A DNA stretch of 64,000 bases from an uncultured Paracoccaceae bacterium (GTDB lineage: Bacteria; Pseudomonadota; Alphaproteobacteria; Rhodobacterales; Rhodobacteraceae): NCBI GenBank assembly GCA_937864535.1, contig CALMJS010000014.1, forward strand, positions 124,001 through 188,000, in the 5' to 3' direction. The first letter of the stretch is position 1; each line of letters begins with the position of its first letter. Below the pieces are notes generated by a model that saw only the letters and a program-made list of their open reading frames with translations, was not told the origin of the DNA and searched no databases. A program made the translations under genes and the position numbers. Positions 1 through 9,080 of the stretch are shown piece after piece.

Positions 1-1928
1 GCCACGGACACCGGGCACTTCGCCTGTCGCTCCAGACCCGTGAACAGCATATCCGCCGCGAAAAGGCGACGTCGAACGTCTGTACCGCCCAGGCCCTGCT
101 GGCGGTGATGGCGTCGATGTACGCGGTGTTCCACGGCCCTGTCGGGCTCAAGGCCATCGCGCAGCGTATCCATCGTAAAACCGTGCGTCTGGTCGCTGGT
201 TTGACCGCAGCCGGGTTCAAGGTCGAGCCCGAGGCCTATTTCGACACTATCACGGTCGAGGTTGGCGCGTTCCAAGGCGCGGTGATGAAATCTGCCGTCG
301 AAGAAGGCGTGAACCTGCGCAAGATCGGCACGACCAAGGTCGGCATTTCGCTGGACGAACGCACCCGCCGCAGCACGATCGAGGCCGTCTGGCGTGCCTT
401 TGGCATTGATCGCAAGGACGACGACCTGACCCATCGCTATGTGATCCCCGATCCCTTGGTCCGTGTTTCGGGTTATCTTGATCACCCGATTTTCCACATG
501 AACCGCGCTGAAACGGAAATGATGCGCTATATGCGGCGGTTGTCGGATCGCGACCTTGCGCTGGACCGTGCGATGATCCCGCTGGGGTCCTGCACGATGA
601 AGCTGAACGCGGCGGTCGAAATGATGCCGATCACTTGGCCCGAATTTGCGTTCATGCATCCCTTTGCCCCGGTCGATCAGGCCGCCGGCTATCAGGAAAT
701 GATCACTGACCTGAGCGAAAAACTCTGTGCGGTGACCGGCTATGACGCGATGTCGATGCAGCCAAACTCGGGGGCTCAGGGGGAATATGCTGGCCTGTTG
801 ACGATCCTCGCCTATCACAAGGCTAGGGGGGATCATCAGCGCAAAATCTGTCTGATTCCGGTTTCGGCCCACGGCACCAACCCCGCCAGCGCCCAGATGT
901 GCGGCATGGAGGTCGTTGTCGTCAAATCCGCCGCAAACGGTGACATTGATGTCGCCGATTTCCGCGCCAAGGCCGAGGCTGCGGGCGACAAACTGGCGGC
1001 CTGTATGATCACCTATCCCTCGACCCACGGCGTGTTCGAAGAGACCGTGCGCGAGGTCTGCCAGATCACGCATGAGTTCGGCGGGCAGGTCTATATCGAC
1101 GGCGCGAACATGAACGCGCTGGTTGGACTGGTTAAGCCGGGCGAAATCGGCGGCGATGTTTCGCACCTGAACCTGCATAAAACCTTTGCGATCCCGCATG
1201 GCGGCGGTGGTCCCGGCATGGGTCCGATCGGTGTGAAATCGCACTTGGCCCCCTATCTGCCCGGTCACCCCGAAACCGGCGGCGCCGAAGGTCCGGTCTC
1301 TGCCGCGCCATGGGGTTCGGCGTCGATCCTGCTGATCTCTTGGGCCTATGTGCTGATGATGGGCGGGCAGGGCCTGACCCAAGCGACCAAGGTCGCCATC
1401 CTGAACGCCAACTACATCGCCCGTAGGCTCGAGGCGGGGTATGGCATCCTGTTCAAGGGGCAAAATGGCCGCGTCGCGCATGAATGCATCCTCGACACCC
1501 GCCCCTTTGCCGAGGCTCCGGGCGTGACCGTGGATGATATCGCCAAGCGTCTGGTCGATAACGGGTTCCATGCGCCGACCATGTCGTGGCCAGTGGCGGG
1601 GACGCTGATGGTCGAGCCGACGGAATCGGAAACCAAGGCCGAACTGGACCGGTTCTGCGATGCAATGCTGGCCATTCGCGCCGAAATCGACAAGGTCGCG
1701 GATGGCACATGGCCGGTGGACAACAACCCGCTGTGCAATGCGCCCCATACCGTCGAAGACCTGATCGGCGAGTGGGACCGCCCCTACACCCGCGAAGAGG
1801 CCTGTTATCCCGCCGGATCGTTCCGCGTCGATAAATACTGGTCGCCGGTGAACCGCGTGGACAACGTCTGGGGGGATCGCAATCTGATGTGCATCTGCCC
1901 CCCGGTCGAGAGCTACGCAGCCGAGTGA
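1..1928 (+). CDS. gcvP: Glycine dehydrogenase (decarboxylating), P-protein, C-terminal part
   Basis: This is the C-terminal 641 residues of the PLP-dependent P-protein of the glycine cleavage system, which decarboxylates glycine and passes the aminomethyl group to lipoyl-GcvH. The reading frame is open from base 3, so the gene starts outside the window; full P-proteins are about 950 residues. The PLP-binding lysine is in [18 protein letters not shown], with its codon at 1179-1181. The glycine-rich loop and the conserved [15 protein letters not shown] segment at the window edge are also visible. gcvT and gcvH probably lie upstream, which is inference. A terminator hairpin follows the stop directly. 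The family assignment is certain. Confidence 0.97.
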   Translation, partial: HGHRALRLSLQTREQHIRREKATSNVCTAQALLAVMASMYAVFHGPVGLKAIAQRIHRKTVRLVAGLTAAGFKVEPEAYFDTITVEVGAFQGAVMKSAVEEGVNLRKIGTTKVGISLDERTRRSTIEAVWRAFGIDRKDDDLTHRYVIPDPLVRVSGYLDHPIFHMNRAETEMMRYMRRLSDRDLALDRAMIPLGSCTMKLNAAVEMMPITWPEFAFMHPFAPVDQAAGYQEMITDLSEKLCAVTGYDAMSMQPNSGAQGEYAGLLTILAYHKARGDHQRKICLIPVSAHGTNPASAQMCGMEVVVVKSAANGDIDVADFRAKAEAAGDKLAACMITYPSTHGVFEETVREVCQITHEFGGQVYIDGANMNALVGLVKPGEIGGDVSHLNLHKTFAIPHGGGGPGMGPIGVKSHLAPYLPGHPETGGAEGPVSAAPWGSASILLISWAYVLMMGGQGLTQATKVAILNANYIARRLEAGYGILFKGQNGRVAHECILDTRPFAEAPGVTVDDIAKRLVDNGFHAPTMSWPVAGTLMVEPTESETKAELDRFCDAMLAIRAEIDKVADGTWPVDNNPLCNAPHTVEDLIGEWDRPYTREEACYPAGSFRVDKYWSPVNRVDNVWGDRNLMCICPPVESYAAE

Positions 1929-1932
1929 AATC

Positions 1933-1963
1933 AAAGGGCAGGGGGCGACCTCTGCCCTTTTTT
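1933..1963 (+). terminator. Intrinsic terminator of gcvP
   Basis: A 9-bp perfect stem (1933-1941 with 1952-1960, AAAGGGCAG/CTGCCCTTT) has a 10-nt loop and runs into six T residues. It starts 5 nt after the gcvP stop codon. Confidence 0.85.
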
Positions 1964-1979
1964 CTGGCGAATCTGCTTG

Positions 1980-2039
1980 CCCCCATCGGGCAAAGGGCCT
2001 AATTGGCCTGACCTTTATCCTTTCCTTGCCCGATGGGGG
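1980..2039 (+). promoter_or_regulatory. Leader hairpin covering the nspC ribosome binding site
   Basis: A perfect 14-bp inverted repeat (1980-1993 with 2026-2039, CCCCCATCGGGCAA/TTGCCCGATGGGGG) encloses a 32-nt loop that itself holds GGCC-TAATT-GGCC. The right arm contains the G-run that is the only Shine-Dalgarno candidate for the ATG at 2046. If transcribed, the folded stem would hide the ribosome binding site. There is no T-run after the right arm, so it does not look like a terminator. Translational control is inference. Confidence 0.6.
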
Positions 2040-2045
2040 GAACCG

Positions 2046-3140
2046 ATGATCCAGACGCCATACTATCTGATCGATAAGGCGCGCCTTTTGCCCAATATGG
2101 AAAAAATCGCGTGGCTGCGCGAAAATTCCGGTGCCAAGGCGCTGCTTGCCCTGAAATGTTTCGCGACATGGTCGGTGTTCGACTTTATGTCCGAATATAT
2201 GGACGGCACGACCTCCAGTTCCCTGTTCGAGGTGAAACTGGGCCGCGAAAAATTTCCCGGCGAAACCCACGCCTATTCTGTGGCGTGGTCGGACCATGAA
2301 ATGACCGAGGTCTTGGCCAATTCGGACAAGATCATCTTTAACACGGTCGGCCAGTTGACCCGGCACGAAGAAGTGTCGCGCGGTCAAAAGCGTGGTCTGC
2401 GCGTGAACCCCGGCGTTTCAACCTCGAGCTTTGACCTCGCCGATCCGGCGCGCCCGTTTAGCCGTCTGGGCGAACACGACCCGAAAAACATCGATCCGGT
2501 CGCGGATCTGATTTCGGGGTTCATGTTCCACAACAATTGCGAAAATGCCGATTTCGACCGCTTTGACGCGATGCTGTCCAGCATCGAACAGCGGTTCGGC
2601 TATCTCATCCGCAAGATGGAGTGGATCAGCCTAGGTGGCGGGATTCATTTCACCGGCGAGGGCTATCCGCTGGACAAACTGGCCGAACGGCTGAAACGGT
2701 TCGCCGGTCAAAACGAGGTTCAGGTCTATCTGGAACCGGGCGAGGCGGCGATCACCAAATCGACCACCCTCGAGGTGTCGGTTCTGGACACGCTGTTCAA
2801 CGGCAAGAACCTCGCCATCGTCGATAGCAGCATCGAGGCGCATATGCTCGACCTGCTGATCTACCGCGAACGGGCCAAAATGAACGAGAGCGGCGACCAC
2901 GACTGGATGGTGTGCGGCAAATCCTGCCTCGCGGGGGATATCTTCGGCGAATACAAATTCCCCTCCCCGCTGAAACCCGGCGACCGTCTGTCGATTCAGG
3001 ACGCTGCTGGCTACACGATGGTCAAAAAGAACTGGTTCAATGGCGTGAAAATGCCCGCCATTGCGATCCGCGAACTCGACGGGACCGAACGGCTCGTGCG
3101 GGATTTCGGCTATGACGATTTTGCGGCTGCCCTGTCCTGA
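2046..3140 (+). CDS. nspC: Carboxynorspermidine/carboxyspermidine decarboxylase
   Basis: This 364-residue PLP enzyme (alanine-racemase fold III) decarboxylates carboxy(nor)spermidine in the last step of the ornithine-decarboxylase-independent spermidine route. The N-terminal barrel carries the PLP lysine at about residue 37 in ALLALKCFATW. The C-terminal half has the CGKSCLAGDIFGEY motif, whose cysteine belongs to the active site of this family. I chose ATG 2046, preceded by GGGGGGAACC; an in-frame TTG at 1977 would add 23 residues with no family similarity. It forms a pair with the dehydrogenase downstream. In alphaproteobacteria the substrate is usually carboxyspermidine, so the nspC symbol names the family rather than a proven substrate. 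Confidence 0.9.
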   Translation: MIQTPYYLIDKARLLPNMEKIAWLRENSGAKALLALKCFATWSVFDFMSEYMDGTTSSSLFEVKLGREKFPGETHAYSVAWSDHEMTEVLANSDKIIFNTVGQLTRHEEVSRGQKRGLRVNPGVSTSSFDLADPARPFSRLGEHDPKNIDPVADLISGFMFHNNCENADFDRFDAMLSSIEQRFGYLIRKMEWISLGGGIHFTGEGYPLDKLAERLKRFAGQNEVQVYLEPGEAAITKSTTLEVSVLDTLFNGKNLAIVDSSIEAHMLDLLIYRERAKMNESGDHDWMVCGKSCLAGDIFGEYKFPSPLKPGDRLSIQDAAGYTMVKKNWFNGVKMPAIAIRELDGTERLVRDFGYDDFAAALS

Positions 3141-3206
3141 GGGCTGTCGCGAAACTTTTGCCTTAGGGCACTAATCCACCCGGACAACCAAAGGGGGTCT
3201 CTTGAG

Positions 3207-4451
3207 TTGAAAAAGAACGTTCTCATCATCGGCGCTGGTGGCGTCGCTCAGGTCGTGGCGCATAAATGTGCGCAAAACAACGATGTGCTGGGGGATATTC
3301 ATATCGCCAGCCGGACCCTCGCCAAATGCGAGGCCATCCTTGAGTCGGTCCGTGAAAAGGGCGCGATGAAACAGACGGGCGTTCTGACGGCTCATGCCCT
3401 TGACGCGATGGACAGCGACGCGGTGGCGGCCCTGATCCGGGAAACCGGTGCGCAGATCGTGATCAACGTCGGGTCTGCCTTTGTGAATATGACGGTGCTG
3501 GACGGCTGCATCGCCACGGGCGCTGCCTATATCGACACCGCTATTCACGAAGACCCGGCGAAAATCTGCGAAACGCCGCCGTGGTACGGTAACTACGAAT
3601 GGAAAAAGCGTGACCTTTGCGCGCAAGAGGGCGTCACCGCCATTCTGGGCGCCGGTTTTGATCCCGGTGTGGTCAATGCCTACGCGCGTCTGGCGATCGA
3701 CATGATGGACGAGGTCAAATCCATCGACATCGTTGACATCAACGCCGGATCGCACGGCAAATGGTTCGCTACGAACTTTGACCCGGAAATCAACTTCCGC
3801 GAATTCACGGGCACGGTCTATTACTGGGAAGACCAATCCTGGAAAGAGACGAGCATGTTCGCCTCTGGTCGCGATTGGGACCTGCCGGTGGTCGGCACCT
3901 GCCGCGCCTATCAGTCCGGCCACGACGAGGTGCATTCGTTGGCCGCCAACTACCCTCAGGCCGATGTGCGGTTCTGGATGGGCTTTGGCGATCACTACAT
4001 CAACGTGTTCACGGTGCTCAAAAACCTCGGTCTGCTGTCAGAAAAGCCGGTTATCACCGCCGAAGGGCAAGAGGTCGTGCCGCTCAAGGTGGTGAAGGCC
4101 GTTCTACCTGACCCGGCCTCTCTGGCGCCGGATTATACCGGCAAGACCTGCATCGGCGATCTGGTCAAAGGCGTTAAGGACGGCCAACCGTTCGAAGTGT
4201 TCGTCTACAACGTGGCCGATCACGCCGAAGCCTATGCCGAGGTTGGATCGCAGGGGATCAGCTATACCGCTGGCGTGCCGCCTGTTGCCGCGGCCATGCT
4301 GGTCGCCACGGGTGAATGGGATGCCGGCACGATGAAAAACGTCGAAGAACTGGACCCCAAGCCGTTCCTGTCACTGCTTGACCGGATCGGCCTGCCGACC
4401 CGTGTGCAGATCGGTGGTCTGGGCGGTGTTGATCAGCCGTGGAACGCCTGA
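3207..4451 (+). CDS. Carboxynorspermidine/carboxyspermidine dehydrogenase (saccharopine dehydrogenase family)
   Basis: This 414-residue protein reductively condenses putrescine or diaminopropane with aspartate semialdehyde to give the carboxypolyamine used by the decarboxylase just upstream. It opens with a Rossmann nucleotide-binding motif (GAGGVAQVVAHKC, about residues 9-21), followed by the saccharopine-dehydrogenase C-terminal domain. The start is TTG at 3207; AAGGGGG at 3191-3197 sits at good spacing and no ATG gives the Rossmann N-terminus. The gap after nspC is 66 nt, so cotranscription is likely, and a terminator follows. The saccharopine-dehydrogenase label alone would mislead, because the nspC neighbour points to polyamine synthesis. 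Confidence 0.88.
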   Translation: MKKNVLIIGAGGVAQVVAHKCAQNNDVLGDIHIASRTLAKCEAILESVREKGAMKQTGVLTAHALDAMDSDAVAALIRETGAQIVINVGSAFVNMTVLDGCIATGAAYIDTAIHEDPAKICETPPWYGNYEWKKRDLCAQEGVTAILGAGFDPGVVNAYARLAIDMMDEVKSIDIVDINAGSHGKWFATNFDPEINFREFTGTVYYWEDQSWKETSMFASGRDWDLPVVGTCRAYQSGHDEVHSLAANYPQADVRFWMGFGDHYINVFTVLKNLGLLSEKPVITAEGQEVVPLKVVKAVLPDPASLAPDYTGKTCIGDLVKGVKDGQPFEVFVYNVADHAEAYAEVGSQGISYTAGVPPVAAAMLVATGEWDAGTMKNVEELDPKPFLSLLDRIGLPTRVQIGGLGGVDQPWNA

Positions 4452-4487
4452 TCGCATGATGCCTTTCGCGACTAGGATGTTGCAATT

Positions 4488-4514
4488 AGGGTGGGTGAAA
4501 ACCCACCCTTTTTC
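4488..4514 (+). terminator. Intrinsic terminator after the polyamine gene pair
   Basis: A 9-bp perfect stem AGGGTGGGT/ACCCACCCT (4488-4496 with 4501-4509) is closed by a GAAA tetraloop and followed by a T-run. It sits 36 nt after the dehydrogenase stop and just before the kinase gene. Confidence 0.88.
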
Positions 4515-4529
4515 ATGTGTAGGGCCACT

Positions 4530-5405
4530 ATGAGAGCAGCAGGGATCGACCTTGGCGGGACCAAAATCGAAGCGCAGATTTTCGACGATCATTGGGCCGT
4601 CATCGCGACCGAGCGGGTGCAAACACCGAAAACCTATCAGGCGCTGATCGCGGCGATTGTGGATCTGGTGCGGGCCTGTGGCGATTTGCCGGTCGGCATT
4701 TCTGCGGCGGGGCTGATCCACCCGCAGACCGGGATCGCGCTGACTGCCAACTTGCCCGCCTCTGGCCAGCCGTTTCCGGCCGATGTCGCGGCTGTGGCGC
4801 ATCGTCCGGTGACATGGGTCAATGATGCGCGGGCGCTGATCCTGTCAGAGGCGATTTTTGGCGTTGCCGAGGCCCAGAGCCGGGTGGCTGGCCTGATCCT
4901 CGGCACGGGGGTTGGTGGCGGCGTCGCGGTCGATGGGCGGCTGGTGCTGGGCCCGACAGGGACAGCGGGCGAGTTCGGCCATAGTGCGCTGCCTGCGTCA
5001 CTGGTGGTCAAATACGGTTTGCCGGTGGTGGCCTGCCCTTGCGGGCGGGTCGGCTGCGTTGAAACCCTGCTGTCCGGTCCGGGGATGGTGCGGCTGGCGC
5101 AGGCGCTGGGCGAGCCGGGCGCAACGCCCAAAGAGATCGCCGCAGCAAAGGGGCGAACATGGCAGGTGTGGTGCGAAGTGCTGGCGGAACTGCTGATGTC
5201 GGTGATTTTGATCGCTGACCCGCAGGTGGTCGTGATCGCGGGCGGGCTGTCGAATATTCCGCATCTGGTGCCCGATGTGTCGGCCGCATTGGCGCGGGCC
5301 CAATTCGCGGGCTACCCTTTGCCAGACATCCGTATTGCGCGGGGCGGGGATACGGCAGGGGCGCTGGGCGCGGCCTATGCCGCTTGGCGGCAGGCGCAGA
5401 CATGA
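4530..5405 (+). CDS. ROK-family sugar kinase (probably N-acetylglucosamine kinase)
   Basis: This 291-residue ROK protein has the N-terminal ATP-phosphate motif GIDLGGTKIEA (about residues 5-15). It also has the zinc-binding signature with His151 and CPCGRVGC (Cys169, Cys171, Cys176), which separates ROK kinases from other sugar kinases. ATG 4530 places the motif at the very N-terminus as in the family; an upstream ATG at 4515 lies against the terminator. There is no N-terminal helix-turn-helix, so it is a kinase rather than a ROK repressor. Its stop overlaps the nagA start (ATGA), which suggests that it phosphorylates N-acetylglucosamine or a related amino sugar. Substrate is inferred from context. 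Confidence 0.85.
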   Translation: MRAAGIDLGGTKIEAQIFDDHWAVIATERVQTPKTYQALIAAIVDLVRACGDLPVGISAAGLIHPQTGIALTANLPASGQPFPADVAAVAHRPVTWVNDARALILSEAIFGVAEAQSRVAGLILGTGVGGGVAVDGRLVLGPTGTAGEFGHSALPASLVVKYGLPVVACPCGRVGCVETLLSGPGMVRLAQALGEPGATPKEIAAAKGRTWQVWCEVLAELLMSVILIADPQVVVIAGGLSNIPHLVPDVSAALARAQFAGYPLPDIRIARGGDTAGALGAAYAAWRQAQT

Positions 5406-6484
5406 CGCTGATTACACCGGATTTCGTCTTTGACGGGGAAACCCTGCGCAATGATCTGTCGGTGATCGTGGACCAAACGGTCCAGTTGGTCCCGCGGGAT
5501 GCGGCAGGCCAGCGGTACGCCGGGGCGATTGCGCCGGGCTATATCGACCTGCAGGTCAATGGCGGTGGCGGGGTGCTGGTCAACACGCAGCCTCAGGCGC
5601 TGGATGCGCTCGCCGCTGCCCATCGCCAATTCGGAACGGTGGCCCTGCTGCCGACGGTGATCACCGATCGGCCAGAGGTGTTGGACAGCGTGACCGAGGT
5701 CATGTTGCGCCGCCATACCGGCGAGGCCGGGGACCCGATCGTAGGTCTGCATATCGAAGGCCCGCATATCGCCCTGTCGCGTCGCGGGACGCATGATGCC
5801 CGCTATGTCCGGCCTCTGGACGAACGGACGATGCGCTGCCTGCGCGATCTGCGCGCGGTCGGGATTCCGGTGCTGCTGACCCTCGCCCCCGAGGTCGTGC
5901 CGCCCGGGCAAATCGCCCAATTGGTTGAACTGGGCGTGATCGTATCGCTCGGGCATTCGGATGCGACGGCGGCGCAGGCGCGGGCCGGATTTGCCGCCGG
6001 GGCGCAGGCGGTTACACATCTGTTCAACGCCATGTCCCCGCTGGGTCATCGCGAACCGGGCATGGTCGGCGCCGCCCTGACCGATGCGCCCTTTGTGGGG
6101 CTGATCGCTGATGGTATCCACGTCGATGATACGGTTTTGCCGCTGGTATTTCGCGCGGTGGCGGGGCGCGTTTTTCTGGTGTCAGACGCCATGCCGACCG
6201 TCGGCGGTCCCAGTGAATTTAACCTTTACGGCGCTACGATATCCGTGCGCGATGGCCGTCTGATCAATGCCGAAGGAGCCTTGGCCGGGGCGCATACCAC
6301 CATGGCCGAAGGGGTGGCCCGATTGATCCGCCTCGGCCTGCCGCCGCAGGCTGTTCTGGCCGCTGCGATCACCCATCCCGCCGCGCTGATCGGGCGTCGT
6401 GATCTGTCGGCGCTGCAAGGCCGGTCCGAACGCGACGTGGTTTGGCTGGGCGGCGACTGGATGCCAACGAAAGGACCAAGATGA
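5402..6484 (+). CDS. nagA: N-acetylglucosamine-6-phosphate deacetylase
   Basis: This 360-residue amidohydrolase-superfamily enzyme removes the acetyl group from GlcNAc-6-phosphate to give glucosamine-6-phosphate. The metal and catalytic motifs are all present: HIEGPH (residues 117-122, metal ligand Glu119), LGHSDA (His185), THLFNAM (His206), and the catalytic aspartate in VSDAMPTVGG (Asp262). ATG 5402 overlaps the kinase stop as ATGA, and its own stop overlaps the next start as ATGA, so the three genes form one translationally coupled operon. Cell-wall or chitin amino-sugar recycling is the likely role. No nagB or transporter gene lies next to it in this window. Confidence 0.94.
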   Translation: MTLITPDFVFDGETLRNDLSVIVDQTVQLVPRDAAGQRYAGAIAPGYIDLQVNGGGGVLVNTQPQALDALAAAHRQFGTVALLPTVITDRPEVLDSVTEVMLRRHTGEAGDPIVGLHIEGPHIALSRRGTHDARYVRPLDERTMRCLRDLRAVGIPVLLTLAPEVVPPGQIAQLVELGVIVSLGHSDATAAQARAGFAAGAQAVTHLFNAMSPLGHREPGMVGAALTDAPFVGLIADGIHVDDTVLPLVFRAVAGRVFLVSDAMPTVGGPSEFNLYGATISVRDGRLINAEGALAGAHTTMAEGVARLIRLGLPPQAVLAAAITHPAALIGRRDLSALQGRSERDVVWLGGDWMPTKGPR

Positions 6485-6888
6485 CCCATCAAGCGGTTGT
6501 GGATGAAAGCCCGTTCATGTCGTTCCTCGCGCCGCAGATTCGCGACTGGCAGGAGGATCAAATCGAAATCGCGCTTCAGGCGCGGCCAGAGTTCTGCAAT
6601 CGCTCTGGCGTGCTGCATGGCGGTGTGATTGCGGCCATCCTCGATCATGTGGGCGGTATGTGCGGCCTATATTCCGACGATCCCGAGCGACAGCGTCACT
6701 GTGTGACGTTGAATCTAAACGTAAATTACGTGGGTCAGGCCAAAGACGGGCTGCTGATCGCCACCGGCCAGCGGATTCGCGGCGGACGAAAAATCTTCTT
6801 TGCCCGGATGCAATTGACGACCGAGTCAGGGGATATTCTGGCCACGGGAACCGGCGTGTTTCGCTATCGCAGTGGCAGCGAAACATAA
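6481..6888 (+). CDS. PaaI-family hotdog thioesterase
   Basis: This is a 135-residue single-domain hotdog protein with the PaaI/4HBT active-site segment RSGVLHGGVIAAILDH (HGG at residues 46-48 followed by the long helix with Asp55). Enzymes of this family hydrolyse acyl- or aryl-CoA thioesters. ATG 6481 overlaps the nagA stop (ATGA), which fixes the start. Its place at the end of an amino-sugar operon is odd, since nothing in the sequence shows what acyl-CoA it would act on. The fold is sure; the substrate is unknown. Confidence 0.85.
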   Translation: MTHQAVVDESPFMSFLAPQIRDWQEDQIEIALQARPEFCNRSGVLHGGVIAAILDHVGGMCGLYSDDPERQRHCVTLNLNVNYVGQAKDGLLIATGQRIRGGRKIFFARMQLTTESGDILATGTGVFRYRSGSET

Positions 6889-6950
6889 TCCACAAATCAT
6901 ACACAGGTTTATCCCTGTGGATAACTTTGTGCATCAATTGTCAGGAAATG

Positions 6951-7025
6951 TGGCAGCCCGTAGGGGAGTCGAACCCCTCTTTTCAGGTTGAAAACCTGAC
7001 GTCCTAACCGATAGACGAACGGGCC
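6951..7025 (-). tRNA. tRNA-Glu (anticodon UUC)
   Basis: The minus strand folds as a cloverleaf with a 7-bp acceptor stem (GGCCCGT/ACGGGCT with one G-U pair). The anticodon stem is TCAGG/CCTGA around loop TTTTCAA, giving anticodon TTC. The T arm is GGGG-TTCGACT-CCCC. The discriminator is G and CCA is encoded. It lies downstream of recJ on the same strand but has its own promoter candidate. Confidence 0.96.
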
Positions 7026-7042
7026 ACGCTGTGGTGAGGCGC

Positions 7043-7071
7043 TGTTTAGGGGTGTCGCGATCCAAGCGCAA
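7043..7071 (-). promoter_or_regulatory. Sigma-70-type promoter of tRNA-Glu
   Basis: On the minus strand TTGCGC (7071-7066) and TAAACA (7048-7043) are separated by exactly 17 nt. The start point would lie about 10 nt upstream of the tRNA 5' end, and there is no other good -10 in the gap. Confidence 0.55.
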
Positions 7072-7124
7072 GAGGGGAATCGCGGGTTTTCCAAAAATTC
7101 CTGAAAATTAATTAAACTTGGCCA

Positions 7125-8870
7125 TCAGCGGGTTGGGGCGGCGTCCTCTAGGCGCAGTTGGACGGTCTTGCGGCCCTGCCAGATGTTCGTTTCCAGCCGT
7201 CCGGCCAGATGGAACCGGGCGCCACTATGCTGTTCCAGCATGGGGCCGAGCGGCCCGTCAAACGCGCCAAAGGCGATGCCGTCGATCCGTGCCCCCAGAC
7301 CATCGCCAAAGCTGATCTTGAGATGGCCCGTGCCAACCCGCTTTGCAAAGAGAATCTGCATGTCGGGAAAGGCAAAGCGCGGCGCAGAGGCCGCCGCGCC
7401 AAACGGCCCGGCCTTTTCGATCTGTTCGATCAGGTCGATTGTCGCCGCGCCGGGCATCAATATCCCGTCCAGTCGCAGATCTGCGGGCCCCATGTCGCCC
7501 GCACCCTGCCGCGCCAGCAGCTCCGACAGGCGCGCCATGGCCGGTTCCAACTGCTCGCGATGGACTGTGAGGCCTGCCGCCATCTTGTGGCCGCCGCCCT
7601 TGATCAGCAGACCCTCGGATGCGACACGGTGGATCGCTGCGCCAAGGTCGATGCCGGTGACCGAGCGGGCAGAGCCCTTGCCGATTTCGCCGTCAAAGCC
7701 GATCACGACGCTGGGGCGGTTGGTGGCCTCCTTCATGCGGGCGGCAACGATGCCGACCACGCCGGGGTGCCAGCCGTCTTGCGCCGCCCAGACCAAGGGG
7801 CCGTCCAATCCGCGTTCGGTGGCCTGGATCATCGCCAGTTCGCGCACCTCGGCCTCGATGTCGCGCCGTTCGCGGTTCAGAATATCGAGCTGGGTCGCCA
7901 GATCCTTGGCTTCGAACGGGTTGTCACAGGCCAAGAGGCGCGCGCCCAGATCGGACTTGCCGATCCGCCCGCCCGCATTGACCCGCGGCCCCAGCAAAAA
8001 CCCGAGGTGATAGGATGTCGGCGATGCATCCATCCCCGCCACATCCGCCAGCGCGACCAGACCGGGGCGTTTCCTCTCGGCCATGACGGTCAATCCCTGC
8101 CGCACAAAGGCACGGTTGACGCCGATCAGCGGCGCGACATCCGCAACAGTCGCGAGCGCCACCAGATCGAGAAACTCCATCAGGTTGGGGCCGGTCACCG
8201 ATTGCGACCGGAGCTGACGGTTCAATTCGACCAACAGCAGGAACACAACGCCTGCCGCGCACAAATGCCCCAGCGCGCCGGTTTCGTCCTGTCGGTTGGG
8301 GTTCACCACGGCCACGCAGTCGGGCAGGGTTTCTGCGCCCAAATGGTGATCCAGAACAATGACATCCGCGCCCTTGGCTGCTGCGATCGGGCCGTGGGAC
8401 AGGGTGCCGCAGTCCACGCAAACAATCAGATCGTGCGACCGGGCGAGTCCCTCCATCGCGGCTTCGTTCGGGCCGTAGCCTTCGTCGATACGGTCAGGGA
8501 TGTAGAGCGTCGCCTTGATTCCCATCTGGCGCAGCCAAACCAACAGGAGAGCAGCAGAAGAGCCGCCGTCCACGTCGTAATCGGCGAAAACGGCAATCCG
8601 TTCGCGCCGGTTCAACGCGGTCAAAAACCGCGTCGCGGCCTTGTCCATATCCAGCAGCGTCAGCGGGTCCGGCAGCAGGTCGCGCAGTTTCGGCTCCAGG
8701 AAGCTATCGGCCTCTTGCGGGGGGACGCCCCGCCGCGCGAGGGTGCGGCAGACCGCTGGCGGCAGTCCGGTGGCCTGTTCCAAGGCTTCGGCCATCCGGA
8801 CCTCTTCGAGGCCGGGACCAACCCAACGGCGGCCAGTGGCCGAGCTTTCGACATTCAAAAACGCCTTCAT
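7125..8870 (-). CDS. recJ: Single-stranded-DNA-specific exonuclease RecJ
   Basis: This 581-residue DHH-superfamily nuclease degrades single-stranded DNA 5' to 3' in RecFOR recombination and mismatch repair. The manganese-binding motifs are visible: FADYDVDGGSSA (motif I), CVDCGT (motif II) and VLDHHLG (DHH motif III). The DHHA1 domain contains KGGGHKMAAG, and a C-terminal OB-like region follows. I chose ATG 8870 (MKAFLNVESSATGRRWVGPG), because the TGRRW segment is the usual N-terminus of this group; the longer ATG at 8912 adds 14 residues. It is divergent from the TadG-like gene across a 210-nt gap. Confidence 0.95.
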   Translation of the reverse strand: MKAFLNVESSATGRRWVGPGLEEVRMAEALEQATGLPPAVCRTLARRGVPPQEADSFLEPKLRDLLPDPLTLLDMDKAATRFLTALNRRERIAVFADYDVDGGSSAALLLVWLRQMGIKATLYIPDRIDEGYGPNEAAMEGLARSHDLIVCVDCGTLSHGPIAAAKGADVIVLDHHLGAETLPDCVAVVNPNRQDETGALGHLCAAGVVFLLLVELNRQLRSQSVTGPNLMEFLDLVALATVADVAPLIGVNRAFVRQGLTVMAERKRPGLVALADVAGMDASPTSYHLGFLLGPRVNAGGRIGKSDLGARLLACDNPFEAKDLATQLDILNRERRDIEAEVRELAMIQATERGLDGPLVWAAQDGWHPGVVGIVAARMKEATNRPSVVIGFDGEIGKGSARSVTGIDLGAAIHRVASEGLLIKGGGHKMAAGLTVHREQLEPAMARLSELLARQGAGDMGPADLRLDGILMPGAATIDLIEQIEKAGPFGAAASAPRFAFPDMQILFAKRVGTGHLKISFGDGLGARIDGIAFGAFDGPLGPMLEQHSGARFHLAGRLETNIWQGRKTVQLRLEDAAPTR

Positions 8871-9080
8871 GGCCTGCTTATCCCCCAGTGTCCGGCGCAA
8901 GGAAAGGGGCAATTTCGCTCTGGTTCGTGTTATGGTTGACCCAGCGTCATAGAGCCTCGATCCCGCTTGGTGCCGCCATGTCGCCCCAATTTTGCCATGG
9001 CGGTCCGGTTAATGGGCCGTGTCAGCAGGTCTCTCGATTGGGGAGAGGCAGGTTTGGGAAGTGGGTCGAGCGGGAATCGA

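Noticed and set aside
7158-8939. A 593-codon plus-strand frame antisense to recJ
   Set aside because: It lies fully opposite recJ, whose DHH motifs are intact; its product is rich in Arg, Gln, His and Gly with no domain. It is a high-GC shadow frame.
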